This document shows, one piece after another, positions 21,333 through 33,697 of a DNA stretch of 64,000 nt. The stretch is from the NCBI GenBank assembly GCA_907165065.1, contig OU015529.1:4209054-4273053 (forward strand), read 5' to 3'. The stretch is from Caprimulgus europaeus. Its lineage: Eukaryota; Chordata; Aves; Caprimulgiformes; Caprimulgidae. A program made the translations under genes and the position numbers. Positions within the stretch are counted from its first letter, which is position 1; each line of letters begins with the position of its first letter. The notes beneath the pieces were generated by a model, which searched no databases, was not told the DNA's origin, and saw only the letters and a list, made by a program, of their open reading frames with translations.

Positions 21333-21423
21333 CTACAGCTGCTGAAGGATGATGTCAACCGCTTCGGCGAGGTTGTTCACGTAGGCGTCGGGCTTCACCT
21401 GGGGGTGGTTTTCATCACAAGGC
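21333..21423 (-). CDS. LHPP: LHPP, last coding exon (partial gene)
   Basis: LHPP is a cytosolic HAD-superfamily phosphatase acting on pyrophosphate, phospholysine and phosphohistidine. This exon encodes its last 29 residues. In LHPP sense a strong acceptor (pyrimidine run ending TTTGCAG, 21424 upward) is followed by G, which completes a split codon (expected Arg), then PCDENHPQVKPDAYVNN and LAEAVDIILQQL, then TAG at 21335-21333. From memory, the human C-terminus is clearly homologous (P-S-D-E-H-H-P-E-V...D-Y-V-D-N-L-A-E-A-V-D-L-L-L-Q) but runs a few residues longer. The catalytic aspartates and Mg-binding loop are in upstream exons outside this window, so activity cannot be judged here. The exon is far below 60 codons and is easy to miss. 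Confidence 0.92.
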
Positions 21424-21651
21424 CTGCAAAGGAGACAGAAGGGCATGGCTGAGCAAGGATGGGGTCTCAACCAGGTCCCATGTCCCTGGCTGTCCTGCCA
21501 CTGCTGCGCTCACAGAGCCCAGGGCAGCTCCAAGGTGGCTGCAGATGAAGCACCCTAGGGTGAGCCTGGGTTTCACATTCCTCTCACTGCTGGCTTTTTC
21601 CCCCTTCTCCTCCTACCTCCCCCATACCCAGGTCTTTCCCACATGCTCTAT

Positions 21652-22000
21652 AGAATCATAGAATAGTTTGGTTGGAAAAGACCATTACAGTCATCTTGTT
21701 CAACCATAAACCCAGCACTGCCAAGTTCACCACTAAACCATATCCCCAAGTACCACATCTACACGTCTTTTAAATCCCTCCAGGGATGGGGACTCCACCA
21801 CTGCCCTGGGCAGCCTGTTCCAGTGACTGAGAACCCTTTCAGCGAAGAATTTTTTCCTCATATCCAACCTAAACCTCCCCTGGTGCAACTTAAGGCCGTT
21901 CCCTCTTGTCCTGTCACTTGTTATTTGGGAGAAGAGACCAACACCCACCTCTGTCCACCTCCTTTCAGGGAGCTGTAGAGAGTGAGAAGGTCTCCCCTTA
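21652..22000 (-). mobile_element. CR1 LINE 3' fragment
   Basis: An antisense CR1 end with the older 'AACCATAAACCCAGCACTGCCAAG' UTR type. The - strand frame retains the reverse-transcriptase tail ([42 protein letters not shown]). It sits about 230 bases inside the LHPP intron, in LHPP sense. Confidence 0.92.
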
Positions 22001-22248
22001 TGGTAGATCCCATACCCTTGTGTCACCAGGATGGGCAATTTGCAAAGACCTGCATGGCAGACAATCTACATTGTTAACTAACGAATCCAAACTAATGCAC
22101 CACATTTGATATAAAGATTGAGGCAACAGGAGTATCAGACAGGGATCACCGAGAGGACACTTCACTGCAAGCCCAGGATCCTACAAAACTGTGCAAATAA
22201 TTATTCTCCCACATTTTATTTGTCTTTTTCTAGAAAGAGGTAAAGAAA

Positions 22249-22390
22249 ATCATAGAATAGTTTGGGTTGGAAGGGACCTTAAAGCTCATCCAGTCCCAAA
22301 CGCCTGCCAGCAGCAGGGACACCTTCCACTAGACCAGGTTGCTCAAAGCCTCATCCAACCTGGCCTTGAACACTTCCAGGGAGGGGGCAT
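22249..22390 (-). mobile_element. CR1 LINE 3' end
   Basis: About 140 bases of antisense CR1 terminus (TCATAGAATAGTTTGGGTTGG...CACTTCCAGGGAGG) of the 'TAGACCAGGTTGCTCAAAGC' subfamily, truncated at the reverse-transcriptase tail. Confidence 0.92.
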
Positions 22391-23454
22391 CTCACTCACT
22401 TCCAACCTAAAGCCTTGGAAGGTCTGGACACAGCTCTGGTGAATGGGGAGGCTCTGTCAGGCTTTAATTTTGCAGGACCACCATCTTCTTGTAAATCTAG
22501 CAGTGATGGTTTCATACATGGCCATGAAAAGGGTCAGACACTGTCCACTGTGAGTCACCACCCAAAGCAGAGCGGCTGGAAGCCCTTTTTGCCAGTGATT
22601 TAATTAGAGGTACTGGCCTAACGAGGTGCAGATGCATGATCCTATTTTACTGATTCACCAGGGTTGCTGGTGGGGAGGAGGGGGCAGATGTGCGAGGCAA
22701 AAGTTCTTCAAACCTCATGATCCTGTTATGGCTCTTGGGCTGAGAAACCCACCTGCTGCTGATGAGAAAACATCTATTTTATACACTTAATGGCTTTTCT
22801 TTGGGCAAGAGATGAGAGCCCTCATGTCCACATCCCACCTCACTCCCTAGAAAGGGCAAACTTTTTTTTATTCCATGGGTCTTTATTTAATTATCCAAGT
22901 TCTATCTTGTTACAGGGCCAAGGTGCAATAAGAACAGTAATTATGATGGGTTTTAGGTCCTCCTCAACTGATGGAAGAATTTGGATTGCAGAAGGTAAAG
23001 CAGGTTATAATATACAATGGAGAAAAACCTTCAAATATAAAGCAAGTAAAAATCCAGTGTGCATCCATCCCTTAGGCAGAGATTAGGGCTCACCCCTTAT
23101 TTAACCAAGTGGCTTCTATGAATACAGCCTCTGGGGAGGGCTGGTAAAATACTGATTTCTTGGTGACAATCCTTAATTTGAGTGGAGATCTAAAAAACCC
23201 ACAAAACTTCTTTCCATTTTCCACCCTGAAAAAAATGTTTCACTCCTGACTTATACATGAGGAGAAAATTTTAATAATTTTTTGAAATGAATGCTTCTAC
23301 AAGAAATTCTCAATCACACAGAGCTCTTTGATCTATTAAAAGGATTTTGTGGTTGATACCTGTGCTGACTATACAGAAATCCACCTGTAACTCAGCCAGT
23401 CATCAAGGAAATGGCCAGTGTACGCTTGGTGTGTGTTGTGGAAGCTGTGTGGGT

Positions 23455-23520
23455 GTATATATACCTATATATAGCTATATATATCTATAGATCTCTCTAT
23501 ATATCTATATTTATACACAC
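23455..23520. repeat. TA/CTATA-rich simple repeat
   Basis: A low-complexity run of TATATA and TATCTATA units. Simple-sequence DNA within the LHPP intron. Confidence 0.85.
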
Positions 23521-24300
23521 ATACAGTAAAGCAAACTAGGAAATAAGATCTTTTGACCCATTTGTCCATATCATATGTGATCACAACAGACAGACTGGCC
23601 AGCCAGCAACAACTGGCTCCAGCAAGGTTAATGTTCAAACCCACCTTAGCTCCTGGGGACCTACGTTGTCCAACCGTCCCCCACCCCACGGGACTGCTGG
23701 GGTGAACCTGGGCTTCATTTTTACCTGCTGCACCCCTATTCTTCATCCAAGCCTGGTTATTCCTCTTCTGCTTTGCAGTCTGATAGGGGTTACAGCTGGG
23801 AACCCTAAAATACCCCTCTGCTACTCACACTGATGACCTCGTTCATAGCTCAAGGGTTTCAACAGCTCTACGAATACTTCACTGGCATTATCCAGGAGAA
23901 ATGGGAGGAATATGCAGCCCTGATGCAGCAAACATCCCCTGTTAAAGCAGATGGGGTCCAGCACAGCCCAAGGGTTCAGTAGGTGCCTCTCCTGCCCAGC
24001 CCAGCTCCAGCCAGGACCCCTCTTCCCTTCCATGGTGGGGATCAGCCCCATGACACTGTGGTGTCGCCACACTGGCCATCCCTACCCCTGGGCTGGCAAG
24101 TGGACTTCATTTCAGCCCATGGCACATGATGGAGTCATATTTCTGAGACATGTCATGTGTCTTAGATTATCTATATGATCATCACTGCTAAAGGGGGGAA
24201 ATGCACTAAATGAAAGTGTCTGCACTCTGCAGGAAAGAAGAGAACTGGAATAAAATACACTTCCCTGCTCTCTTGCCTTCTCCTAGGACCATGTAGATGT

Positions 24301-24395
24301 GGCACTTGGGGACATGGTTTAGTGGTGAGCTTGGCAATGCTGGGTTTATGGTTGAACTAGATGATAATAATGGTCTTTTCCAACCAAACTATTCC
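24301..24395 (+). mobile_element. CR1 LINE 3' end (old)
   Basis: A diverged sense CR1 terminus (GGGGACATGGTTTAGTGGTG...CTTTTCCAACCAAACTATTC), of the same UTR type as the antisense copy at 21652-22000. The terminal octamer is lost. Confidence 0.85.
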
Positions 24396-24717
24396 TGACT
24401 CTTCCATGTTGAGGAGTTTTTCTTCCTGTCAGTGCCACCCCAAAACCTGTTTCATGTGGCTTCCTCCTTTGTCTCACAGAATGCTTTGTCACTCACACAA
24501 CTGCACACCAACAGCCAAGCCATGCTTTTTTCTCTCCCCCAGCTCAGTATTGATCTCTTAAGCATCTGCCAAAAGGAAACTGCAAGCAATAATCCCCCAA
24601 CGCTAATGCCAAGAAGGAACACTCCAAATGCAGGAAAACAATTCAGGAGCTCAAGTCTGGGTGCTAGAACTGAGGCAGAAGAGAGCTCTGCCATAAAACC
24701 TCCAGGCAAACTCAAGA

Positions 24718-24863
24718 TCACAGGATCCCAGAACTGCCTGGATTGGAAAAGCCCTTTAAGCTCATGGAGTCCAACAATGAACCCATCACTGACCAGTCCC
24801 CAACTAACCCATGTCCCTCAGCACTGTGTCTACACGACTCTTCAATCCCTCCAGGGATGGGGA
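24718..24863 (-). mobile_element. CR1 LINE 3' end
   Basis: Antisense CR1 terminus matching the start of the copy at 19808 (AGAACTGCCT, AAAGCCCTTTAAGCTCAT, TCCCTCAGCACTGTGTCTAC), then cut off after CCAGGGATGGGGA. Confidence 0.9.
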
Positions 24864-27800
24864 TGCTGGAGGATGAGCCCTTCTTCTGCTGTCTGAAGGG
24901 ACAGGAGACTGTGGCTCTACTCCAGTGTCTCCCTTGAAGGATTTGGGCTTTTTCTCAGGAGAAATCCCCAGTTACTGAGAGTTTTAAGATACTCTGAAGT
25001 GGAGCATTGTGCTCTGGAGCTTGGCTCTGATGTCCTGGGCGTTACTTTGGTGCATCAGAGCCTTCCTGAACAAGGCCACTGGGTGCAGGTGGAAACCTCA
25101 GCCAAGGGCAGATCTTGCTCTCATGGTTTCAGCCTCACTTCTCTTTTGATGACAACAATCCTTTTCACATTGCATGATGGCAAACAACACAACAGCAGGT
25201 CCCAAAACTGCCAGGGGAGGTTACTTTATAGTACATTTCTTTTTTATATTCCAGAAATAAATAAATCTACAAATATCTTTGATGTGCTAGGTCAGTTGAA
25301 GAATAAACTTGCATTTAGATAACTTTAAGATAAACTCCTTTAGATTTTTTTTTTTTAATGTGAGACTCTGGTTGTAGAGAAGAACATAAATCAAAATGAC
25401 AGAAAATGATATTCTGTAGCTGAATATTGAGCTGTCAGCAGTCTTGGCCAGTGCACAAACTCACTTGTGAAAAATTAACTACAGCCTTGGGAAACAGGCT
25501 TTTCAGTGAAGCAGGACTCCCTGGAGTGGCTGAACATCACAGCCTGGATGTGTACACGAGGAACATTTTCCAGCCCAAGTTGGCCATGACAGTTGTGAAC
25601 TGTGGCACTTCATTTCTACATCATCTCTTGGTGGTATATGAAGCTGTCAGGGAAAAGAAGTGGCTTAGCACAGGGACCTTCTGAAATCCAAGGTGGTTCA
25701 TCTCAGTCCCCACTGCCTTGTGAGGCCTCAGGGACACAGGAACTGTGCCTGCTCCTCTGTGCACAGATCAGTGTTAGGAGAATATGTTCTTCAAAAGAAA
25801 AAGCCATCCAAAAGGATGGGTGCATTACAGCACATTAAAGATATGAAGTGTCTTTAGCATGATGCAACACAGACAGAAGTCTTGAGGCTTGGTAGTTACT
25901 CATGTCCATCAAATCATCCTCAGGAGATGACTAAACATCCTTCTCTGCCAGGGATCATTTGTCACTGTCAGTGGTGCAGAAGCTGAGCAGCTATCTATAG
26001 CCCTGTGTGCTCTGAGCCAGATCCTCCACCCATTCTAAACTGGTTAGTTCAGATCAATGTTTCAGGCTGAGACATCAAGGAAGCAGCAGGGTGCTGCAGA
26101 AAACTGCCTCTGAGATTTTAACTCTTCACTTGGGAAGAGAAGCTCCAGCATGGTATCAGGGCTATTGATGAGCAGAAAGCCATGGCTTCCTCCTCATGAA
26201 GCATAAAACCAAATCCCAGACCATAAGGGACAGTGAAAAATCAGCTTCTGCAAGGATAAGAAGTTTCACTCTCTGGGTCAGATTTCCACGTGGATAGGTC
26301 TGTTCTGACATGATAAAATTCCCTGCCTAGACTCAGCTATCAGGAATGGCCTTGAATTGCCCCAACCTGCCATGTCATCTTCTGTGACAGGTCACTGAGA
26401 TGGAGGTGAATATCTATGATGGATGAAGGGATCTACACTTTGGAGGAACTACTAAGAGTCTTTAAAGTGAATGAAGTAAACACATGCAGAAGAGGGCACT
26501 GCTAAGGACAGTGTAAAAGGATGTCCCAAAAACCACAGGCTTTGAGTTAATCCTTGTCTTTCCCATATCATGTGGGAATTTTGGGCTCAGGGTGGGTGGG
26601 CATCAGACACTGCTGGCAGCCAGCTCCTAACAGCGCTCTCGTGGTGGGACCATCTCTGCAAAGGGAATTGGAGCTGCAGAACATCTGCAAAGGAAAACAC
26701 ACAGCTGGGTTCCAGAGGTGTCCTGCCAAGCTGGGAGCCAAATGTCCCAGCAAGGAGGGGATGCATCCAGTTTGAGTACCAAACCCTCACGCCACGCTGT
26801 CCCAGGAAACTTCATGTACTAGTTGGAACGAGTTTCTCAGTGTCTCACTTGCACTCGTTTCCGAAAAAACCAGATGGAGAACAAAAAGGAAACAGCTGGA
26901 TTGCTGTGGGGACAAAATATTTAGCAGATAAAAGGCTAACAGGAGGTAGCTGACATGGCTAGTCATGGCCACAGGGATGGAAACAGCCCCAGAATCCAGC
27001 TCAACCCAAGACCTGCCAAAACTTGGGCTTCAGAGAGCAGGAGCAGATGGGGATTAATCAACACATGATCAGTACCACAGGTTAAAATTAGCTTTTGCAT
27101 AGTTCATTAAAAACAGGGGTGGGTAGGAAAAACCACACCATGCAGGGCCAAAGCAAGGCACCAAAGTTCATTGGAAAAAGACAAATGATCTCTCACATTC
27201 CAGCGTGTCCCACCATCGCTGAGCTTCCTGTGAGGCACCAAACCCCATCCCACAAACCCTGCCTCTTGTTTGTCCAAGGGATCTCTCGGTGTCACCGCTT
27301 CCCACTCACTTCCCAATTCAACAGCACCTACTCCTGCTGCAGAAAATCAGATTGAAAAGCTTGAAACCCTTTCTCCTGACCGTGTATTCTTCAGGGGCTC
27401 TTTCTAAGCCTGTAAAATATGTGAGATGGAGTTTAACAAGATTTTCTTTATGAGGAATGTAAACAGACACTGGAACCTTTGCTCGTTTCTTTGGACAGAT
27501 GCAATAATTTTACTCAGTGCCAGGAGTGAAACTCTGCTTTTTGTGCAAAAGTGCAATTTAATCAGTCCAGCACTGAAAACCCAAACAAATCCCAGGGACT
27601 GACAGCACACTGATGAGCAGTTGATGAAGGGCTATAGAGCAGGTTTCCTGACATTAGGATGTGAGACAAATCTGCAGCAAAGCCACTAAATACACCCAGC
27701 ATTGGGGCAGGTCCTAGAACTTCAGGGAACCCTGTACCTGCACCCCATATCTCATGTCACACCTGGATCTCCCCTGGAATAGAAAGAGAGGCTTTTGTGG

Positions 27801-28017
27801 TTAAAACACTAGATTTTGGAGAGCTGCTGTGCGTGACTCAGGGCAGAAGGTTTGTCCTCACAAAGAAGGAGCTAGCACCTTCCTTTGCTTTGCTGCCATC
27901 ATTTGGGAAGATGCTTTTGTTTGGAGTGGTGGGCACCATCAACAGGAACTCCACCAGCCACGCAGCTGAGGATGCCTTCTACGCTGCTGCAGAAGTTGGT
28001 GGCCTCTAGATCTGAAG

Positions 28018-28224
28018 ATGGGGAAAAACTTCTTCCCTGTGAGGGTGCCGGAGCCCTGGGCCAGCCTGCCCAGAGAGGGTGTGGAGTCTCCATCTCTGGA
28101 GATGTTCAAACCCACCTGGACACTTTCCTGTGCAACCTGGTGTAGGGAACCTGCTCTGGCAGGGGGGTTGGACTGGATGATCTCCTGAGGTCCCTTCCCA
28201 CCCCACCATCCTGTGATTCTTTGA
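28018..28224 (+). mobile_element. CR1 LINE 3' fragment
   Basis: A sense CR1 end of the 'AACCTGGTGTAGGGAACCTG' subfamily. It begins at the reverse-transcriptase tail (KNFFPVRVPEPW-type codons at 28024-28060) and ends TGTGATTCTTTGA. Confidence 0.92.
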
Positions 28225-29447
28225 CCTTGCCATGCCATCTCCTCCTGGCCAACATGCCTGCAAGAACTCCAGGAAAGCAAACCCATATCAGAGCAAACCA
28301 GCACCCTCCACCGCTCTTCTCTTGCCACCTAGAACTGCTCACACACCTAATTGTGTTTAATTGCGACTCATTTAAATTCAAGCATCTACAAACAGTTAAA
28401 AATTAACAGCCAAATTGTTTGCTAACATCTGAAGGAAGTCTGTGGGCTTGGCTCTTCATCATTCCCCTTTCTGTTAAACTGCTACAGCTTTAACTGAGCA
28501 GAATAAACCGGCTTAGGTACAACACTCCTCCAGGCAATACACCCAACACACAGGGAAATGCTGAGATTAAGGGGATAGGGAGTTATCTTCCTGCATAAAT
28601 TACCTGAAAAAAAACCCCCAAACCAAAAAACTTGGCAAATGATAGCAAAAATTCCCTAGATCTTTGTTTTTCTGAATTTCCAGGCACTTCCTGGGGTGAA
28701 CACTTGTATTTTTCATATGTACACGTGCTATCAAATGTAATTTGGAGTGTTGTGGTAATTTGTTTGTTTTTAATCAGTTGGCTGCATGGTGATGCTTTAA
28801 TTAATAAGCTCAAATACACAATTCCAGAAATAATTGCTTAGAAGAGGGTGCTGAGGGTGCTGGTAGGGCTAAAATAGGTGCATGGGGGAGTGCTTGGTGT
28901 CTCTGTTGCACTTTGCTCTACCAGGTCTTCTACCAGGTCTTTTTACATCAGCATTTGCCAAAATCTGGTGCAGGATATCACATCAGGGAGCAAGGACAAG
29001 GTCAGAAATGGTGATTGTAACTGCACATATGAAGTGGTTCAAGGAGAGCCAAGTGGAGCTTTGTCAAAATAAAGAAGTAAAAGGAGCAGAGGTGACCAGG
29101 ACAGATCACAAGCTGGAGACTGGCAGTGGGAAACGTCCGTGGATATGACTTGTAAAGCCTGGGAGAGGATCAACACTAACATTTCCAATACTTCTCTTCA
29201 CAGGCACAACCTTTACTCACACCAGTTGTAAACTGTCCCTTGGATAATCCCAATTTCTGCCATTTCTGCAGGACACACTGATGGCAGGACACACCAACCA
29301 GCCATCAAACACACAACGCTGAGGAAGCAGATGACGCAGGCAGCTGTTTTCCTCCACCCATCCCTATTTATTTTCTCTCTCAGGAAATACAGTACATGTG
29401 AACATGCCAGATTAAGAGCTCTGGAGATTAAAAGTCTTGATTTTCTT

Positions 29448-29625
29448 GGTTGCCCAGAGAAATTGTGGCTGCTCCTCCCTGGAAGTGTTCTCGGCCAGGT
29501 TGGATGAGGCTTTGAGCAACCTGGTCTAGTGGAAGGTGTCCCTGCTGCTGGCAGGGGGGTTGGGACTGGATGAGCTTTAAGATCCTTTCCAACCCAGAGC
29601 AGTCTGTGAGTCTATGATTCTATGA
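29448..29625 (+). mobile_element. CR1 LINE 3' end
   Basis: A sense CR1 terminus of the 'GGTCTAGTGGAAGGTGTCC' subfamily, ending TCTATGATTCTATGAA. Confidence 0.92.
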
Positions 29626-30607
29626 ATGTCTTTGTATGGGCTGTGGATAGGACAAATAGATTCAGTTTAAGTAGGAAACAGGCATGAAGAAATGCAGGAC
29701 AGCAACGGGGAGACGTGATGTGAAGTGCTGCTGTTGGGACAGAGGGTACTGCTGGCTAAATGCTCTCATGTGATTACACCAGAGCATGAAATTTTATTAG
29801 AACTGACTTCTTTCCCCCCACCTTCCCAAAACCCCTCATGCAAAAATGCACTGGAAAATCAAGCTGGTTTGAACAAATATTTAAACAAGCAGAGCAGTGC
29901 TGTTCAGGCATCTGGGCAGCAATTTTCTTGTCAAAACTCCAGAGCTCTCTCATCTGGTAAAGCAAAAGCAGTTCAGCAGGGGCCAGGCGTTAAAAGTGTG
30001 AGTGCCAGCGTTATAGTGGAGGAGAGGGAGCAGCACACACTCCTGTTCTGCTTTTGGACTGGTTCCCAGCCTGCTTGTCCCTGAATATACGTGGGTTGGG
30101 GACAGCTGGTGTCACAGGGAGAGCTGGAACCTGGTGGCCATCAGGATGGTGAGACACTCAACTGGCCCCTTCTGCCACACTGGGCTTTGGTCCCTTCTCT
30201 GCCCATGCTGAAGGCATCATGTGGGCTCTGAGCTGGGACCTGCTGTGGTCCCATCCAACCCTGAATGCAAAGGTTAAGCCATCATGGCTCAAAAGCCAGT
30301 CTTGCTCCGTGCTGGAGTTGTTGGAGTCTTCTTCAGACAAGACACAGGTGGAAAGGGGTCACTGCATTTGTGACTGCCATCCTTAGCCTGATGGAAACCA
30401 TTTCACTTCATCTCATGCAGCCAGGGCATGTATTGGTAATATTTGGGCAACATACTCTGTTAGGGCAACCCATACAGCTAAAGGAGACAATCACACTTTT
30501 GAGAATGCAAAATGCTTCTGCCTCCACAGAGGTGGACACTCACCCCTTGGTCACCTGGGTTTCCCTCACCATGCTGGCCCAGACCCATTTCACCCAGTGT
30601 TGTCTGT

Positions 30608-30659
30608 CCAAAAGCAAGATGCTTTTGGTTACCTGAAAGCAAGATGCTTTCAGGTAACC
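30608..30659. repeat. Twin tandem hairpins with the same loop
   Basis: Two adjacent perfect inverted repeats: CCAAAAGC (30608-30615) pairs with GCTTTTGG (30621-30628), and GGTTACCTGAAAGC (30627-30640) pairs with GCTTTCAGGTAACC (30646-30659). Both enclose the loop AAGAT. The 15-base core AAAGCAAGATGCTTT is repeated 25 bases apart. The two hairpins share the GG at 30627-30628 and so are partly mutually exclusive. The function is unknown. It may be a foldback-type duplication. Confidence 0.9.
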
Positions 30660-32472
30660 CAGGCTGGTTAGCTGAAACTCTTCAGGAGCCTTCTCCTCAG
30701 GACAGATAGGTCCCTCTGAGGGGAAAGGGAAGAATATTCAACCCATGTTCATCCCATCTTCTTAGATAACAAGTTTGTATTGGAAATATCCTCTGGAAGA
30801 GATGATTTTTACTTTTTTTTCCCTTACTGACTCTATTGAAAACAGATGACAAGCTCATACCCCAGAACCAGGTCTCTGACAGACAGGGTTAGGTGTAAAG
30901 AATCTGGTCTAACTTTTAGATGAAGTTTAGATAAAGTTAAGTGATATAAATCCTACCTCTTGCATCACTGCAGCCTGCAAGCACATGGTAGGGACGAACC
31001 CTATAAGCCAGGTGTGTTTGTGTCAGTGGAGCAGCCCCCAGTTTGGATGGGGGTGGACTGGGGGATGAGAAGTTCTGCACTGTACACATGCATCCATCCA
31101 GTGCTGCCATGTTAAGCACAGCACAGCTGTTTTGAATCAAAACAAGTCTCCTTCTCCCCCTCCAAAGTTAAATGAGAAAATCTGTGAACTGCCCCTGCTC
31201 TGCCAAAGCAGCCAGTCCACCAGGGTGTTTGCGAGCGCCGGGAGACTCAGCTCTGCCTGCCTGGAGTCATTATTGATGACCTGCCTGGCTTTGCCAAATG
31301 ACCTTACTCCATTCAGTAGAAAATAATTTTAAATGCCCCAGAAGAAAGAATTTGGACATAAATATTTTCTTTGTGAGGGTATACAAACAGATGTGCACCT
31401 TAAACGCAACGGATGCGTCAGCTATTAATGGGATTTAATATTACATCAGAATGGGAAAGATTAATTTCAAGGGCTGAATTTGAAGCTCAGTGGAACTCAG
31501 GCATCTTACTTTTTTAGGCATTTTTAAAGACCTTAACCTCAGAGAATATTTCATTGCTTTCCTTTCACACATTGCTTACAAAATCCATATGAAACGTGGA
31601 TTCTGCATATGCATATTTAAATCACAGCTACTAGCAAGAAATGCTTTGCAGATTATAAAAGAAAGAAGTCTCAATTTTAGATTTCAAATGTTGTTTGGCC
31701 AAGTTTAATTTTGAAAGTATCAAGCCAAAATTGCACTGATAATGTAAACCTCTAAATAAAACACTTAAAGACACAGCATTAAAAGACTCTCACCAAACAA
31801 GAATCTGACCTACCCTAAGGAGAGTAATATTTGTCTTCAGCTTGTGCTCACTGAATCAGTCGTAATTTTAAAGAAGAATGAAACTATGAGATATCTGTGC
31901 CACTCCCAGGAAAGCCAGGCAGACAGAGGCTGCAGCCAGCTCTCCTTCCAAAGGGCAGCAACAGCCAAGTCGTGCACGTGGTGGGAAGCAGAACCTCCCT
32001 GCTTCAAAACCTTTCCATGGAAGAAGCCAAAAAAGCACCTACACTGGAAAATGAAGGCATGCTCTCCATCTCTGGCTGCAAAGCTGCTCATCCTGGACAA
32101 GGCAATGACATGGTCATGGAGCAACCCTGGCACAGCAGGACCTCTCCATGGGGTCTCTGTTTGGCTCTTCTTCCTCCCAGACCAGATAGGGATATTACAT
32201 CCAACCTCACTACACTCAAGGATGTCAGGAACCCACCCATTTCCAAACATGCCTATGCCATTAACTGATAGAATGAAGGGAATACACATTTGGACTAGCA
32301 GGCAGGAGTTCAGCCTGAGTTTTGAGTCAGTGTATTATTAATGCCTCTTGAAAGGGCTCAGAGCCACCTGAGCAGGTAGAGCCCACCCCAATAACTTGGG
32401 TGTGCTCCTCAGAACCTTCTGCCTCTTCTAAAGCAGAAACTTTGCTACAGTTATTCCAAATTTTATATTTAT

Positions 32473-32503
32473 AAATGAGCTTAATATTGTATTAAGCTCA
32501 TTT
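32473..32503. repeat. Perfect 14-bp palindrome, 3-base loop
   Basis: AAATGAGCTTAATA (32473-32486) and TATTAAGCTCATTT (32490-32503) are exact reverse complements around TTG. The structure is symmetric, so either strand can fold. Arms this short rule out a microRNA precursor. Confidence 0.92.
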
Positions 32504-32875
32504 GCTTAAGCCACTCTATAAATGAGATTTTAATAACCTTTCTTTGGAAGTTTGCATGCTGTGAATGTCTGCCTACCTTCGCTTCCATGTCCACAGTGCC
32601 AAGGAGATGAGACTTTATTTGCCTAGCAAATATTTTTATCAGTATCTGCACACCTATAGATGAATCCATACAGCACCCCTGGCATTACAGGCAAGGAGCT
32701 CTTGAACAAGGGAGAATCCTTTTCTAGCTGCACGGCACCTACAGCCACGCAGCCTTCACTTGCGGATGTTGAACTTCTCCTACAATATAATTTTCTTCTT
32801 TTAAATAACAAGTTTCCATGGATTATTCTGAACTCTGCCAGTGGCTGTTATAAAAGCAGGGACTGCATAAGTTCT

Positions 32876-33420
32876 TCTTCCCCTCTACTCTGCCCTGGTG
32901 AGGCCACATCTGGAATATTGTGTCCAGTTCTGGGCCCCCCAGTTCAAGAAGGACAGGGAGCTGCTTGAGAGAGCCCAGCACAGAGCCACCAAGATGATGA
33001 AGGGAGTGGAGCATCTCCCTGATGAGGAAAGGCTGAGGGAGCTGGGCCTCTTTAGCTTGGAGAAGAGGAGGCTGAGGGGGGACCTCATTAATGTTTATAA
33101 ATATTTGAAGGGTGAGTGTCAGGAGAATGGGGCCAGGCTCTTCTCAGTGGTGTCCAGTGATAGGACAAGGGGCAATGGGTGTGAGCTGGAACACAGGAGG
33201 TTCCGCTTAAACTTGAGAAGAAACTTCTTACTGTGAGGGTAACAGAGCCCTGGGACAGGCTGCCCAGGGAGGGTGTGGAGTCTCCTTCTCTGGAGACATT
33301 CAAGACCCACCTGGATGCCTTCCTGTGTGATCTCATCTGGGTGTTCCTGCTCCGGCAGGGGGATTGGACTGGATGATCTGTCGAGGTCCCTTCCAATCCC
33401 TGACATTCTGTGATTCTGTG
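32876..33420 (+). mobile_element. CR1 LINE, 545-bp 3' portion
   Basis: A sense CR1 copy. The frame 32898-33236 encodes the ORF2 C-terminal segment in good shape: [83 protein letters not shown] stop follows at the RRNFLL point. It ends TGTGATTCTGTG. The polymerase core is absent. Confidence 0.95.
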
Positions 33421-33697
33421 AGAAGGGAAAACATCACCCAGCCAGCAGCTCCTGCTCAGCCATACGACTCCCCAGAGGTGACGGCCCACAGAGCTGTTTT
33501 TTTTTCAGAGTCTACATCAAGCACCCAAAGTGATGGAGCTGATCAGCAGCTTTGCTTTATGTTTTGTTTCAGTGATGAGCAAACCTGCCTGGCAGCTGAG
33601 TGGGTATTGAAGTCAGCCTTGTGTTGTGTGTCTGCAGCCTCTGGGCTTCTGTACAGGGCTGTTGGGGAGCCAGCTCCTAAATCCAACAGAAAACAGC

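Noticed and set aside
31837-32341. Overlapping frames of 165 codons (+) and 150 codons (-)
   Set aside because: No recognisable domain, no codon or splice support. Opposite-strand frames of this size occur by chance in 64 kb.
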